From: a virus | IMG/VR virus record: IMGVR_UViG_3300036853_000099 | Coordinates: 1-45,242 of that record | Direction: 5' to 3' (one strand) | DNA: 45,242 bases | Part shown: in pieces, positions 13,859 to 20,264 of the stretch | Numbering within the stretch: the first letter of the stretch is position 1 | Layout of the letters: each line of letters begins with the position of its first letter | Program-made: the position numbers and the translations under genes | Notes under the pieces: generated by a model | Database searches by the model: none | What the model was told of the DNA's origin: nothing | Seen by the model: only the letters and a program-made list of their open reading frames with translations

Positions 13859-14313
13859 CCGGCCACCGCCGTCGCAGACTGGCGCTCCTCGCGGCGACGC
13901 TCGGTCAACTTCCGGTGCTGCTCCCGCGCACAAGCCCGACAGCGCCGCTCGCCACGCGACCCGAACAAGGTGTTGTCGTCGTCGTACGGGTGGCCCTGCG
14001 GGCACTCGGCCTTGAACGAGTTGTGGCTGCGGAACGTCTTCGACGTCGCGATCAGCTCGGCACGCTCGGCCTCCGTCGTCCCACCCCACACCCCGGCCGT
14101 GCCGGGTTCGGCGAGAGCGGCACGCAGGCAGTCGGCGGCGACGGGACACAGGCGGCACACAGCTTTCGCATCGGCGGCCTGCGCCACGGCGGGGGCACCG
14201 ATGCCGATGGGGAAGAACAGCTCGGGGTCTTCGTTGCGGCAGCGGGACCGGTCGCGCCAGTCGTCGGCGCGGTCGGAGCCGATGCCCCACGCGGTCATCT
14301 CACGGGCGGTCAT
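13855..14313 (-). CDS. WhiB-family protein with extra C-terminal zinc finger
   Basis: 152 residues. The WhiB domain has its four cluster cysteines (Cys25, Cys53, Cys56, Cys62 as C...CxxCx5C), RNEDPELFFP after the first cysteine, and the turn GVWGG (74-78). WhiB proteins bind a 4Fe-4S cluster and act with the principal sigma factor. The phage TM4 homologue inhibits host WhiB2 and blocks superinfection. Here the usual basic tail is replaced or followed by a second knuckle (Cys104, His108, Cys125, Cys128) and a Arg/Glu-rich helix. It probably redirects host transcription early. ATG 14313 is used; ATG 14298 is possible. Confidence 0.9.
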   Translation of the reverse strand: MTAREMTAWGIGSDRADDWRDRSRCRNEDPELFFPIGIGAPAVAQAADAKAVCRLCPVAADCLRAALAEPGTAGVWGGTTEAERAELIATSKTFRSHNSFKAECPQGHPYDDDNTLFGSRGERRCRACAREQHRKLTERRREERQSATAVAG

Positions 14314-14314
14314 G

Positions 14315-14908
14315 TCACTCACCGGCCTTCGGCCCGTGCTCGGGGCACGGCTCCGACTCGACCGGGATGCGGCACACGGCACACACGAACCCGCCGGGCG
14401 GGACGCTGTCGTCCCACACCTCACCGGTCGGCCGCGCGGTGACCTCGGACAGCGGGCGGCCCCGGTGAGCGATCGGCCGCAACTCGCCAGCACTGGAGTG
14501 CGGCTCCGTAAACACGCACTGCACACCCACGCCGACGCCACACTTCGGGCACGCGCCGAACGCGGACCACTGCGCGCGCTTCGGCACCTCGCGCGGCTCC
14601 GGCTCGGCGAACGCCTTCTTCGGCGCGGCCAGGTCCTCGGCCAGCATCTCGTCGACGATCCGCTTGGAGTCGGCCTGGATGTCGGCCCACACGTCCTTGG
14701 CCAGCACATCCGGCGACGGCTGGGGAGCAGGCGGGTACGCGGCCAGCACGTCGGCACGCTCGTCGTCGGTCATGATCGCGTAGCCGTGCCACAGCGGCAG
14801 CAGCGCGGCGATGTTCTCGCGGGTGCGGTCAGCGGTGAACGACTCCAGCGCCAGCCGGGCGAACGCCACGACGACGCGGCGGGAGTCGGCGGACGGGGTG
14901 ATCGTCAT
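14315..14908 (-). CDS. Zinc-finger hypothetical protein
   Basis: 197 residues. The N-terminal half is helical (ADSRRVVVAFARLALESFTA), with a proline-rich linker. The C-terminal half has CPKCGVGVGVQC followed by HRGRP, then CAVC...CPEH, i.e. two zinc knuckles. The first is the same type as in the 7502-7666 product, with the HRGRP ending. ATG 14908 overlaps the preceding stop. Confidence 0.7.
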   Translation of the reverse strand: MTITPSADSRRVVVAFARLALESFTADRTRENIAALLPLWHGYAIMTDDERADVLAAYPPAPQPSPDVLAKDVWADIQADSKRIVDEMLAEDLAAPKKAFAEPEPREVPKRAQWSAFGACPKCGVGVGVQCVFTEPHSSAGELRPIAHRGRPLSEVTARPTGEVWDDSVPPGGFVCAVCRIPVESEPCPEHGPKAGE

Positions 14909-15273
14909 TGCGTCACCTCGCCGTTGATGGCGCGGGCGATGGACAGGGCGGTAGACCGCTCCTTGATGTGGTTGTACGTCTCGGCGTCGGACTCGCAGTC
15001 GATCGCGACGGCCCACAGCCAGCCCGCGACCAGCATCGCCACGCCGGGGTGCCACAGCGCGATGTGCTCGGCGGTCAGCGGGCCGACCTGCTTGGCCACC
15101 TCGGCGTCCCGGCCGAGCAGCTTGTACTCGTCCGAGTCGGGGTGCCAGTCAGTGCCGACCTCTTCGAGGTAGGCGCACCACGGGCCGGGGACGGCGAGCC
15201 GTGCGGTGTCGCGGATCTTCGATGCGGCGGCGCGCAACTCCTGCGCCGGTGTAAGGTTCTGCTCAGTGGTCAC
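14905..15273 (-). CDS. Conserved-type hypothetical protein
   Basis: 122 residues: an N-terminal helix (AQELRAAASKIRDTARLA), a PGPW motif, then AEHIALWHPGVAMLVAGWL. The AxxI(R/A)...PGPW...AxHIAxxxP pattern is common in actinobacterial and actinophage proteins related to the DUF6221 type. Role unknown. GTG 15273 with AAGGAGCAAGTC upstream; it heads the run that continues through the WhiB-like gene. Confidence 0.7.
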   Translation of the reverse strand: MTTEQNLTPAQELRAAASKIRDTARLAVPGPWCAYLEEVGTDWHPDSDEYKLLGRDAEVAKQVGPLTAEHIALWHPGVAMLVAGWLWAVAIDCESDAETYNHIKERSTALSIARAINGEVTQ

Positions 15274-15302
15274 GACTTGCTCCTTGGTATGTCGTGGTCC
15301 TC

Positions 15303-15333
15303 AGGCCCGAGGCGTAGCGAGCGCCGAGGGCCT
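15303..15333 (-). other. Structured hairpin in a 250-nt non-coding gap
   Basis: AGGCCC-GA-GGCG pairs with CGCC-GA-GGGCCT around a 7-nt loop, so a tandem G-A internal loop interrupts a strong stem. It lies in the gap 15274-15526, the longest one without a convincing gene inside the early operon. Possible terminator, processing site or leader element. Apart from GC-rich imperfect repeats I see nothing else in the gap. Confidence 0.45.
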
Positions 15334-15526
15334 ACTTCGTCTTGGTGGGCGGCCCCGGCCAGTCGAGAGACCGGGACCGCCTGCCACCTGGCCCCGAAGG
15401 GCTGTGGCCCCGGATCGCGACCGGGAGAATGAGGGGCGCCCCCGCGGTGGACAGGGGAGGCTCGGAGACGCCCCGGCTTGTTCACCCGCTGGCCTGGTCT
15501 CGGCGGACACCGACCAGCGGGGAGCT

Positions 15527-15667
15527 TCAGCGGCGAGGCGGAGGCGGGTGCTCCAGGTCGTCGGCCTCTGTCGTCGACCACGGGGACGCGGCGAACGTCG
15601 GCTTCGGCGGGGCGGACGGCTGAGGCTGCGGCGGGATCGTCGGCTTCGGCGTCTCGGTGACAGGCAT
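15527..15667 (-). CDS. Proline-rich microprotein
   Basis: 46 residues, mostly Pro/Thr/Ala (KPTIPPQPQPSAPPKP) with a short acidic end. ATG 15667 shares a base with the upstream TGA. Probably unstructured; function unknown. Confidence 0.5.
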   Translation of the reverse strand: MPVTETPKPTIPPQPQPSAPPKPTFAASPWSTTEADDLEHPPPPRR

Positions 15668-16137
15668 CAGGACTCCTCGGGCTCGGTGGTGAACTCGCCG
15701 ACCGGACCCTGCTTGCGCAGCCGGTCCTGACACTCGCCGACCGTCTCGGCCTCACTGGTACGCACCGACACGTACGCCGTCATCGAGTTGCGATAGGCGT
15801 CGAAGCGCTCCTGCGCGTGGCGGATGTTCTCCGCCCGGTACTGCAGGCCAGCGCCCAGGTCGTCGAGGTTGCAGTTGGCCGTCGCCTTCACCACGCCCGG
15901 CGCGACAGCGATGGCCTGCGGGAATCCGCTGAACAACGGCAGCGGGTCGTCCTGCGGCTCGTCGCTCAGGTCCTTGACCAGACCGGTCACATACCGCTCC
16001 AGCAGTTCACGGGTGTACTCCGCCACCACGTCGGCATGCTCGTCCAGGAATGCGGCAGCAATCTCTGCCTTCTTGTGCTCGCCAGGCTGGGCGATGACCC
16101 CAGTGGCGAACTCGCGGAACTTCTTGCGCAGGCTCAC
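15667..16137 (-). CDS. Early-region hypothetical protein
   Basis: 156 residues, mainly helical: a basic N-terminus (SLRKKFREFATGVIAQPGE), a heptad-like middle (EHADVVAEYTRELLERYVTG), then a mixed C-terminal half. GTG 16137 overlaps the preceding stop. No domain recognised; position near the start of the early operon suggests a host-takeover or replication accessory role. Confidence 0.65.
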   Translation of the reverse strand: MSLRKKFREFATGVIAQPGEHKKAEIAAAFLDEHADVVAEYTRELLERYVTGLVKDLSDEPQDDPLPLFSGFPQAIAVAPGVVKATANCNLDDLGAGLQYRAENIRHAQERFDAYRNSMTAYVSVRTSEAETVGECQDRLRKQGPVGEFTTEPEES

Positions 16138-16868
16138 GCCAGCACCTCCTTGGGCTGAAGCGCGTCCGCAACGCGCATCAGGAAATCGATGGCCGCCCGG
16201 ACCTGGGCGAGCTTCGGCAGCGCCTCGGCCGGCGCCTCAGTGATCGCGCGTTCGGGATCCACACCGCGAACGCGATCGAGCAGCAGGTCACAGCCGGTGC
16301 TGATGGATACCGCGCCACCGACACGGCGGTGCAGGTCCTCCATGAAGGCGCGGGTTTCGGCCGATACCGGCTCGTACATCGGGGCGTTGGCTTCGCGGAT
16401 TGCGGCACGCTGCTCGACCTTGTCCAGCTCACGCTCGGCCGCTTGGGCCAGGGGTGAGGCGGGGTTCATGCGCTCGCGGACCACGTCACGGATCACGGCC
16501 GCAGTGGGCTTGCCGTCGCTGCGGGCGATCGCCTCAGTGAACGCGGCGCGCATCTCGTTGGGAGACTCGAGCAGCGGGGCCAGCTCGCGCGCCTGCCGCT
16601 CATTGTTGATCTCCGCTCCCATGGGAGACAAGATCGCGGCGACCTCGGCTGACTGGATGGCCCGGTACGCCGACGCCCGCTCAAGACCCCACCGCGACCG
16701 GCAGTATTCCTCGAACGTGGCGAACCCGGCCCGGTAGAGACGGTTGTCGCGGATGTTGGCCAGCGCCTCGCCGACCTCAACGAAGGTGCGGATGCCGCGT
16801 TCGATGACAGTCTCGGCCTGCTCCAGCAGGTCAGCTTCAGCAGCGGTGAGGACAGCGATGGCGGTCAC
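16134..16868 (-). CDS. HTH-containing phage protein (DUF3102-like)
   Basis: 244 residues. The N-terminal third contains FVEVGEALANIRDNRLYRAG, then FEEYCRSRWGLERASAYRAI, a pattern shared by phage and plasmid DNA-binding proteins in which the second part is an HTH. The rest is helical, with a possible coiled coil (AERELDKVEQRAAIREA). It may regulate early transcription or act in replication or partition; which one cannot be told. GTG 16868 overlaps the preceding stop. Confidence 0.7.
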   Translation of the reverse strand: MTAIAVLTAAEADLLEQAETVIERGIRTFVEVGEALANIRDNRLYRAGFATFEEYCRSRWGLERASAYRAIQSAEVAAILSPMGAEINNERQARELAPLLESPNEMRAAFTEAIARSDGKPTAAVIRDVVRERMNPASPLAQAAERELDKVEQRAAIREANAPMYEPVSAETRAFMEDLHRRVGGAVSISTGCDLLLDRVRGVDPERAITEAPAEALPKLAQVRAAIDFLMRVADALQPKEVLA

Positions 16869-16999
16869 GGCTTCCTCCCTCCGACGCGGGTGACGGTGAT
16901 GCGGGGACGGCGCTGCTTCTTCGGGCCGGTGCCGGAACCTCCGACTGGCCCGGTTCCGGCACCGCCGGAACCCTGGGTGTTGGGGATCTCGGCGCTCAC
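16865..16999 (-). CDS. Gly/Pro-rich basic microprotein
   Basis: 44 residues: a Gly/Thr-rich first half and a basic second half (KKQRRPRITVTRVGGRKP). GTG 16999 overlaps the excisionase-like stop. Probably disordered; nucleic-acid contact is plausible from charge only. Confidence 0.5.
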   Translation of the reverse strand: MSAEIPNTQGSGGAGTGPVGGSGTGPKKQRRPRITVTRVGGRKP

Positions 17000-17190
17000 G
17001 CGGCGGACGCCGCGCTTCCGGCGCCGGAGAGGATCGCCTCGACGACGTCTTCGCGGATGCGCCACTGCCCGCTGGGAAGCGGGATGGCGTCGATCCGTCC
17101 CGTGGCGCACCACCGGCGAATGGTCTCGGGGTCGACCCGGAGCTTGAGCCCCACCTCACTTGTGGTGAGAAGCTTCGCGTCTTGTGTCAT
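16996..17190 (-). CDS. Excisionase-like HTH protein
   Basis: 64 residues with a MerR/excisionase-type winged helix: LLTTSEVGLKLRVDPETIRR, WCATGRIDAI, then WRIREDVVEAIL. It is the first gene of the leftward early operon, opposite the repressor, which is where a Cro/Xis-type protein is expected. ATG 17190 lies seven nt after the -10 box, so the mRNA is probably leaderless; there is no SD. Either excisionase or Cro-like control is possible. Confidence 0.8.
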   Translation of the reverse strand: MTQDAKLLTTSEVGLKLRVDPETIRRWCATGRIDAIPLPSGQWRIREDVVEAILSGAGSAASAA

Positions 17191-17197
17191 GCACAAC

Positions 17198-17227
17198 AAC
17201 GTAGGGTGCCCGTGTGAGTTGTGTCAA
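17198..17227 (-). promoter_or_regulatory. Leftward early promoter
   Basis: On the minus strand: -35 TTGACA (17227-17222, perfect consensus), 18-bp spacer, -10 TACGTT (17203-17198), then seven nt to ATG 17190. It drives the long early operon and faces away from the repressor promoter. Confidence 0.75.
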
Positions 17228-17249
17228 GCACGAGATGTTGTCCGAATCG

Positions 17250-17277
17250 TTGACTTCTGTGGGATGCGCCGTACCCT
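17250..17277 (+). promoter_or_regulatory. Repressor promoter
   Basis: -35 TTGACT (17250-17255), 16-bp spacer, -10 TACCCT (17272-17277), then six nt to ATG 17284, again leaderless. The two -35 boxes of the divergent promoters are separated by 22 bp (17228-17249). The -35 boxes themselves form an inverted pair (TGTCAA ... TTGACT), so one repressor site could cover both. Confidence 0.65.
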
Positions 17278-17283
17278 GTGGGT

Positions 17284-17721
17284 ATGACCGTGAATGGGGA
17301 GGGACGCAACTCCGCAGGATGGACACCGGATGACAGCATGTTCGGTGCCCGCCTTGCGCTGGTCCGCCAGCGCATGAAGTGGGGAAACGTCAAGGAAGCC
17401 GCCGTCGCATGCGGATTGCCCACAGAGTCGTGGCGATCCTGGGAACGCGACGGTCGGTCTCCGCGCAACATCGTCGAAATCGCGTCGATCATCGCCGCCG
17501 CAACCGGCTGCGACTACCTCTGGCTGCTGGCTGGCCAGCGCATCGAGACCGAGGGGCGATACGTGACGGTCGCGGGAAACCGCGCTGGGGCAGGGGCTGT
17601 GCAAACTACGGACCCAAACTTCCATCGGACCGTTTCGGCAGGTCCGCGCGGTCGGGAAGATCGGACAGGACCGTCCGCGTCAAGCCGCCGACCGGCTCGA
17701 CTTTCGCTGCGCCACCCCTGA
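17284..17721 (+). CDS. Immunity repressor (HTH)
   Basis: 145 residues. A Cro/C1-type HTH spans about residues 20-85: FGARLALVRQRMKWGNVKEA, AAVACGLPTESWRSWERDGR, then a helix ending in GCDYLWLLAG. The last 55 residues look disordered and basic. There is no RecA-type autocleavage domain, so induction would not be lambda-like. ATG 17284 is leaderless; the GTG at 17278 is less likely. It diverges from the early operon and is followed by the integrase 54 bp later on the same strand, a layout known from integration-dependent immunity phages. Confidence 0.75.
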   Translation: MTVNGEGRNSAGWTPDDSMFGARLALVRQRMKWGNVKEAAVACGLPTESWRSWERDGRSPRNIVEIASIIAAATGCDYLWLLAGQRIETEGRYVTVAGNRAGAGAVQTTDPNFHRTVSAGPRGREDRTGPSASSRRPARLSLRHP

Positions 17722-17775
17722 CTCCGGCCCGCGCGGACGATCCCTCCACCCCTGCCACCAGGGCGAAGGTGAGCT

Positions 17776-18603
17776 ATGACTGATCTCATCGACGGGTACC
17801 TCGCCCATCTACGCGAGGCCAGCAGCGCCGCCAGCACCATCGAGATGCGGCGGGAGACCCTGCGCCGCATCGACCGCGAACTACCCATCGGGCTGGAGGC
17901 GGCGTGCGCCGACGAGTTGCGCGCCTGGCTGTGGCGCGACCACCTTTCGCAGGGCAGTCGAGAGACCTACTACTCGGCCATCAACGGCTTCTTCACCTGG
18001 GCCTACGACCGCGAGCACATCGACTTCAACCCGGCCGAACAGCTCATCCGGCCGAAGAGCCCCGAGCGCTTGCCCCGTCCGATCACTGACGCCGAGCTAC
18101 AAGCACTCCTTGGCTGCGCCCAGCCGTATCTACTGTGGGTAAAGCTTGCTGCGTACGGCGGCTTGAGGTGCATCGACATCTCCCGGCTGCACCGCGAGCA
18201 CATGACCGAAGAGCAGATCATGCTGCACCGCAGCAAGGGATCGAAGCCGCGCCCGGTGCCGATGCACCCCGTGGTGTGGGAGGCAGTTAAGGATCTTCCG
18301 CGCGGGCCGATCACGATCCATGACCGGAAGTTCATCTCGATCAGGTCGGCGGTCTACTTCCAGCGGACCCTGAAGATGCCGGGTGTGACGCTGCACAGGT
18401 GCCGACACTGGTTCGGCACCAACGTGCAGCGACGCTACAAGAACCTGCTGGTGACGTCGAACCTGATGGGGCACAAGAACCCGAAGTCGACAGCCGGATA
18501 CGCGGCAATCACCAGCGACGAGAACGCGGCGGCTATATCACTGCTGCCGAGCTTCGCCACGGACGACGACGACCAGGGGCGGGAGACGATGACATCTCAG
18601 TGA
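17776..18603 (+). CDS. int: Tyrosine integrase
   Basis: 275 residues. The N-terminal SAM-like core-binding domain is about residues 1-90 (YYSAINGFFTWAYDREHI). The catalytic domain has Arg131 (AAYGGLRCIDIS), Lys154 as the likely beta-hairpin lysine, His207-x-x-Arg210 (LHRCRHWFG), His233 (LMGHKNPKS) and the nucleophile Tyr242. The arm-binding N-terminal domain of lambda Int is missing, so this is a short-form integrase. ATG 17776 follows AAGGTGAGCT. The 3' end overlaps the convergent gene 18533-18817 by 71 bp. It integrates the phage at attP, which is not pinned down here. Confidence 0.93.
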   Translation: MTDLIDGYLAHLREASSAASTIEMRRETLRRIDRELPIGLEAACADELRAWLWRDHLSQGSRETYYSAINGFFTWAYDREHIDFNPAEQLIRPKSPERLPRPITDAELQALLGCAQPYLLWVKLAAYGGLRCIDISRLHREHMTEEQIMLHRSKGSKPRPVPMHPVVWEAVKDLPRGPITIHDRKFISIRSAVYFQRTLKMPGVTLHRCRHWFGTNVQRRYKNLLVTSNLMGHKNPKSTAGYAAITSDENAAAISLLPSFATDDDDQGRETMTSQ

Positions 18604-18817
18604 CAACCTCAACGCGGGGTTCCCGCCTGGGATGAAGGTGGTCTCGCTGGGCAACCACCACAACGGAAGCGTGGCCGTCGTTGATCATCCGGACTACATC
18701 AGTCCAGATGCTCACGACGGCCACGATCGTGTAGCGGCGCGTGCCTGCGTACTCGGCGCAGACCTTGATCCATCTCTCGGCGGTGGGTGTGGGCACGAAA
18801 ATCACAGCATTTGCCAC
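18533..18817 (-). CDS. Small resolvase-like/actinobacterial protein
   Basis: 94 residues from GTG 18817, which has a strong SD (GGAGGGGG) seven nt upstream. The core ANAVIFVPTPTAERWIKVCA, then YTIVAVVSIWTDVVRMINDG, then ASVVVVAQRDHL and PRVEVVTE has the alternating strand-helix pattern of the N-terminal serine-resolvase fold (Rossmann-like, with position-dependent VVVV strand), but the catalytic serine motif is absent. Short proteins with this pattern are found in actinobacteria beside regulators. It converges on and overlaps the integrase by 71 bp, so antisense effects are possible. Confidence 0.65.
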   Translation of the reverse strand: MANAVIFVPTPTAERWIKVCAEYAGTRRYTIVAVVSIWTDVVRMINDGHASVVVVAQRDHLHPRREPRVEVVTEMSSSPAPGRRRPWRSSAAVI

Positions 18818-18837
18818 GGGTTTCCCCCTCCGTTGCG

Positions 18838-19050
18838 GCACCCCGGGCGGGTGAGTGATGCGTGAATCACCCACTCTGTGGGACGGAGACGGCGTGCGCC
18901 ATAACCCACAGGTTGCACACCTTCACTCACGCTTGTGAATTTCGCACGTGCACCTGGAGCGAATCGATTAATTGGTCAACAAACAGGAGACATTTGGTCA
19001 TGATTGACCTGCACGTTTACCCGATCACTCGTACGGGTGTACGAAGAGCG
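18838..19050. other. Non-coding region with repeats, attP candidate
   Basis: This gap downstream of integrase is less GC-rich than its surroundings around 18957-19020. It has related repeats: GTGAGTGATGCGTGAATCAC (18851-18870) and TTCACTCACGC-TTGTGAA (18921-18938), and GGTCATGATTGACC (18996-19009), with a second TTGGTCA at 18972. Such short repeats beside int suit arm-type integrase sites, but no tRNA-derived core is visible. A 29-codon ORF starting at ATG 19001 is not convincing. Confidence 0.35.
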
Positions 19051-19060
19051 TCAGCTCTTC
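19029..19060 (-). terminator. Tandem hairpins at the end of the GntR gene
   Basis: TCGTAC-GGGT-GTACGA (19029-19044) and GAAGAGC-GTCA-GCTCTTC (19043-19060) abut, the second containing the GntR-type stop codon. Together they make a plausible terminator for the leftward gene. Confidence 0.5.
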
Positions 19061-19290
19061 GGCGCCACATACGTCCCCTTGCCCTGTAATCCGTAGACCA
19101 CGCCGCGATCCCGGAGGATGAGCAGCACACGAGCGATGGTCCCGAACCCGACGTTGTACAGCCGGGCCAGTGCCTGATACGTCGGCAACTGCGTGTGCGG
19201 TGGGCCGTACTCGCCGCTGGCGATCCGGTCGGCCAGATCCTCGACGATCTGCGCGGCGCTCATGGGCGGTGGTGGCGGTGCTGCGGGCAT
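19051..19290 (-). CDS. GntR-type regulator (DNA-binding domain only)
   Basis: 79 residues. After a Pro-rich start comes a complete GntR winged helix: QIVEDLADRIASGEYGPPHT, QLPTYQALARLYNVG, then ILRDRGVVYGLQGKGTYVAP, the classic wing ending. There is no effector domain, so it is a minimal regulator. ATG 19290 is chosen, with GGAG 11 nt upstream; an upstream in-frame ATG at 19335 is less likely. Direct repeats at 19362-19378 lie upstream and may be its operator. Confidence 0.8.
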   Translation of the reverse strand: MPAAPPPPPMSAAQIVEDLADRIASGEYGPPHTQLPTYQALARLYNVGFGTIARVLLILRDRGVVYGLQGKGTYVAPKS

Positions 19291-19361
19291 GGTGGACGGA
19301 ACTCCAGGGTCGACGCCCCACATTGAACACGACGCCATGAGTGACTTGTGCGCACAGGTCG

Positions 19362-19378
19362 ACTTGTTCAACTTGTTC
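19362..19378. promoter_or_regulatory. Direct repeat upstream of GntR gene
   Basis: ACTTGTTC occurs twice with a 9-bp period (19362-19369 and 19371-19378), and a related ACTTGTGC is at 19344. The position about 75 bp upstream of the GntR start suits an operator or promoter element. Confidence 0.4.
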
Positions 19379-19527
19379 GAATAACCTCAGAACAGGGCCA
19401 GGGTCGACAACGCTGCGCCCTCCGCGCTCCCCGCGGCAGCCTGAAGGCGACGAGGGGAGCTGCCCCGGACCGGCGGCGGGTCTCCCGCCCGACCGCCGGT
19501 CCACCACTTCGGGAGAGTGGAGACGTC

Positions 19528-19701
19528 ATGGACCAGCCGCCGGCACGTCAGCCCGGCCCGCCCCTGCCGCTTGGGCCGCACGAGCTCGCGCCCACGCCGG
19601 GGCGCCGCAGGTGCCGCCTGTCGCCTGACGATCTGTGCGATCCCGGCGAGCTCATCTGCTGGCGGGCGGCGGTCGAGTACCCGATCGAGTCTGGCCGCTG
19701 A
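19528..19701 (+). CDS. Small hypothetical protein
   Basis: 57 residues: a Pro/Arg-rich first half, then CRLSPDDLCDPGELICWRAA. The three cysteines could bind metal. ATG 19528 has GTGGAGACGTC upstream. It converges with the HTH gene at 19712. Function unknown. Confidence 0.55.
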   Translation: MDQPPARQPGPPLPLGPHELAPTPGRRRCRLSPDDLCDPGELICWRAAVEYPIESGR

Positions 19702-19711
19702 CGGGAAAGCG

Positions 19712-19921
19712 CTATCCCTTCTCCGCCTTCTTGGCCGCGCGCATGACCTCGTAGACGGTGGGCACGGAGACCTCGATCTCGGCGGCGATGTCCTCGACGT
19801 GCTTGCCCGCCTTGTTCTCGGCGAGCAGCCGTTGGGCGCGGAGCAATCGCCACCTGCCCATTTCGGCGCGGTGGTGCTCGATCTGTTCGCGGGCGTGGCG
19901 GTCGGCCTCGGCGAGGCTCAT
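19712..19921 (-). CDS. Small HTH protein, candidate regulator of the rightward operon
   Basis: 69 residues: a helical N-terminus (ADRHAREQIEHHRAEMGRW), then a resolvase/Hin-type HTH, AGKHVEDIAAEIEVSVPTVY followed by EVMRAAKK. ATG 19921 has AGAGGAGT nine nt upstream. It diverges from the operon starting at 20026, across the AGGGGGTACCCCCT palindromes, so it is the natural candidate to bind them and control both directions. Confidence 0.75.
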   Translation of the reverse strand: MSLAEADRHAREQIEHHRAEMGRWRLLRAQRLLAENKAGKHVEDIAAEIEVSVPTVYEVMRAAKKAEKG

Positions 19922-19948
19922 GGTGGTGAACTCCTCTGACACTCGTAT

Positions 19949-19984
19949 AGGGTACCCCCTTGACATCCCTAGGGGGTACCCCCT
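19949..19984. promoter_or_regulatory. Paired GGTACC-centred operators
   Basis: AGGGGGTACCCCCT (19971-19984) is a perfect 14-bp palindrome. AGGGTACCCCCT (19949-19960) is a near copy whose centre lies 25 bp to the left. They bracket the -35 and overlap the -10 of the rightward promoter, so a bound repressor would occlude RNA polymerase. Confidence 0.7.
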
Positions 19985-19989
19985 AGAAT
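19960..19989 (+). promoter_or_regulatory. Rightward operon promoter
   Basis: -35 TTGACA (19960-19965), 18-bp spacer, -10 TAGAAT (19984-19989). The predicted transcript starts near 19996 and reaches an SD (AAGGGAGA) before ATG 20026. The consensus quality is high. Confidence 0.75.
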
Positions 19990-20025
19990 AGAGGTACAAG
20001 GCAGGAACGAGCAAGGGAGACCGAG

Positions 20026-20256
20026 ATGATCCAGGCCATCGAGACCGCCACCAAGTGGATCCGGACCAACGGCTACAACCGCAAGACCGACATCCGCGAG
20101 GCCGTCCTCACCGCCACCCACCAGGCCCTCGACTACGGCAAGAGCTACGCGCTGAGCCTCTGGGCCGGAGACGACCAGATCAGCCGGACCGTCCGGGACG
20201 CGCTCAAGGCGAACCTGGACCTGCCGTGGAACGGCGAGCTGGCCAACTGCCGCTGA
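20026..20256 (+). CDS. First gene of rightward operon, unknown
   Basis: 76 residues, helical, e.g. IQAIETATKWIRTNGYNRKT and LTATHQALDYGKSYALSLWA. ATG 20026 has AAGGGAGACCGAG upstream. No family recognised. It is expressed from the operator-controlled promoter at 19960. Confidence 0.65.
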   Translation: MIQAIETATKWIRTNGYNRKTDIREAVLTATHQALDYGKSYALSLWAGDDQISRTVRDALKANLDLPWNGELANCR

Positions 20257-20264
20257 CGAGGACC

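Noticed and set aside
15270-15755. Minus-strand ORF of 161 codons over the 15.3-15.5 kb gap
   Set aside because: Arg/Pro/Ala-rich, no SD, overlaps real genes at both ends and runs through the GC hairpin.
18862-19089. Plus-strand ORF of 75 codons downstream of integrase
   Set aside because: Runs through the repeat-rich region and antisense to the GntR gene end; no SD and no domain-like pattern.
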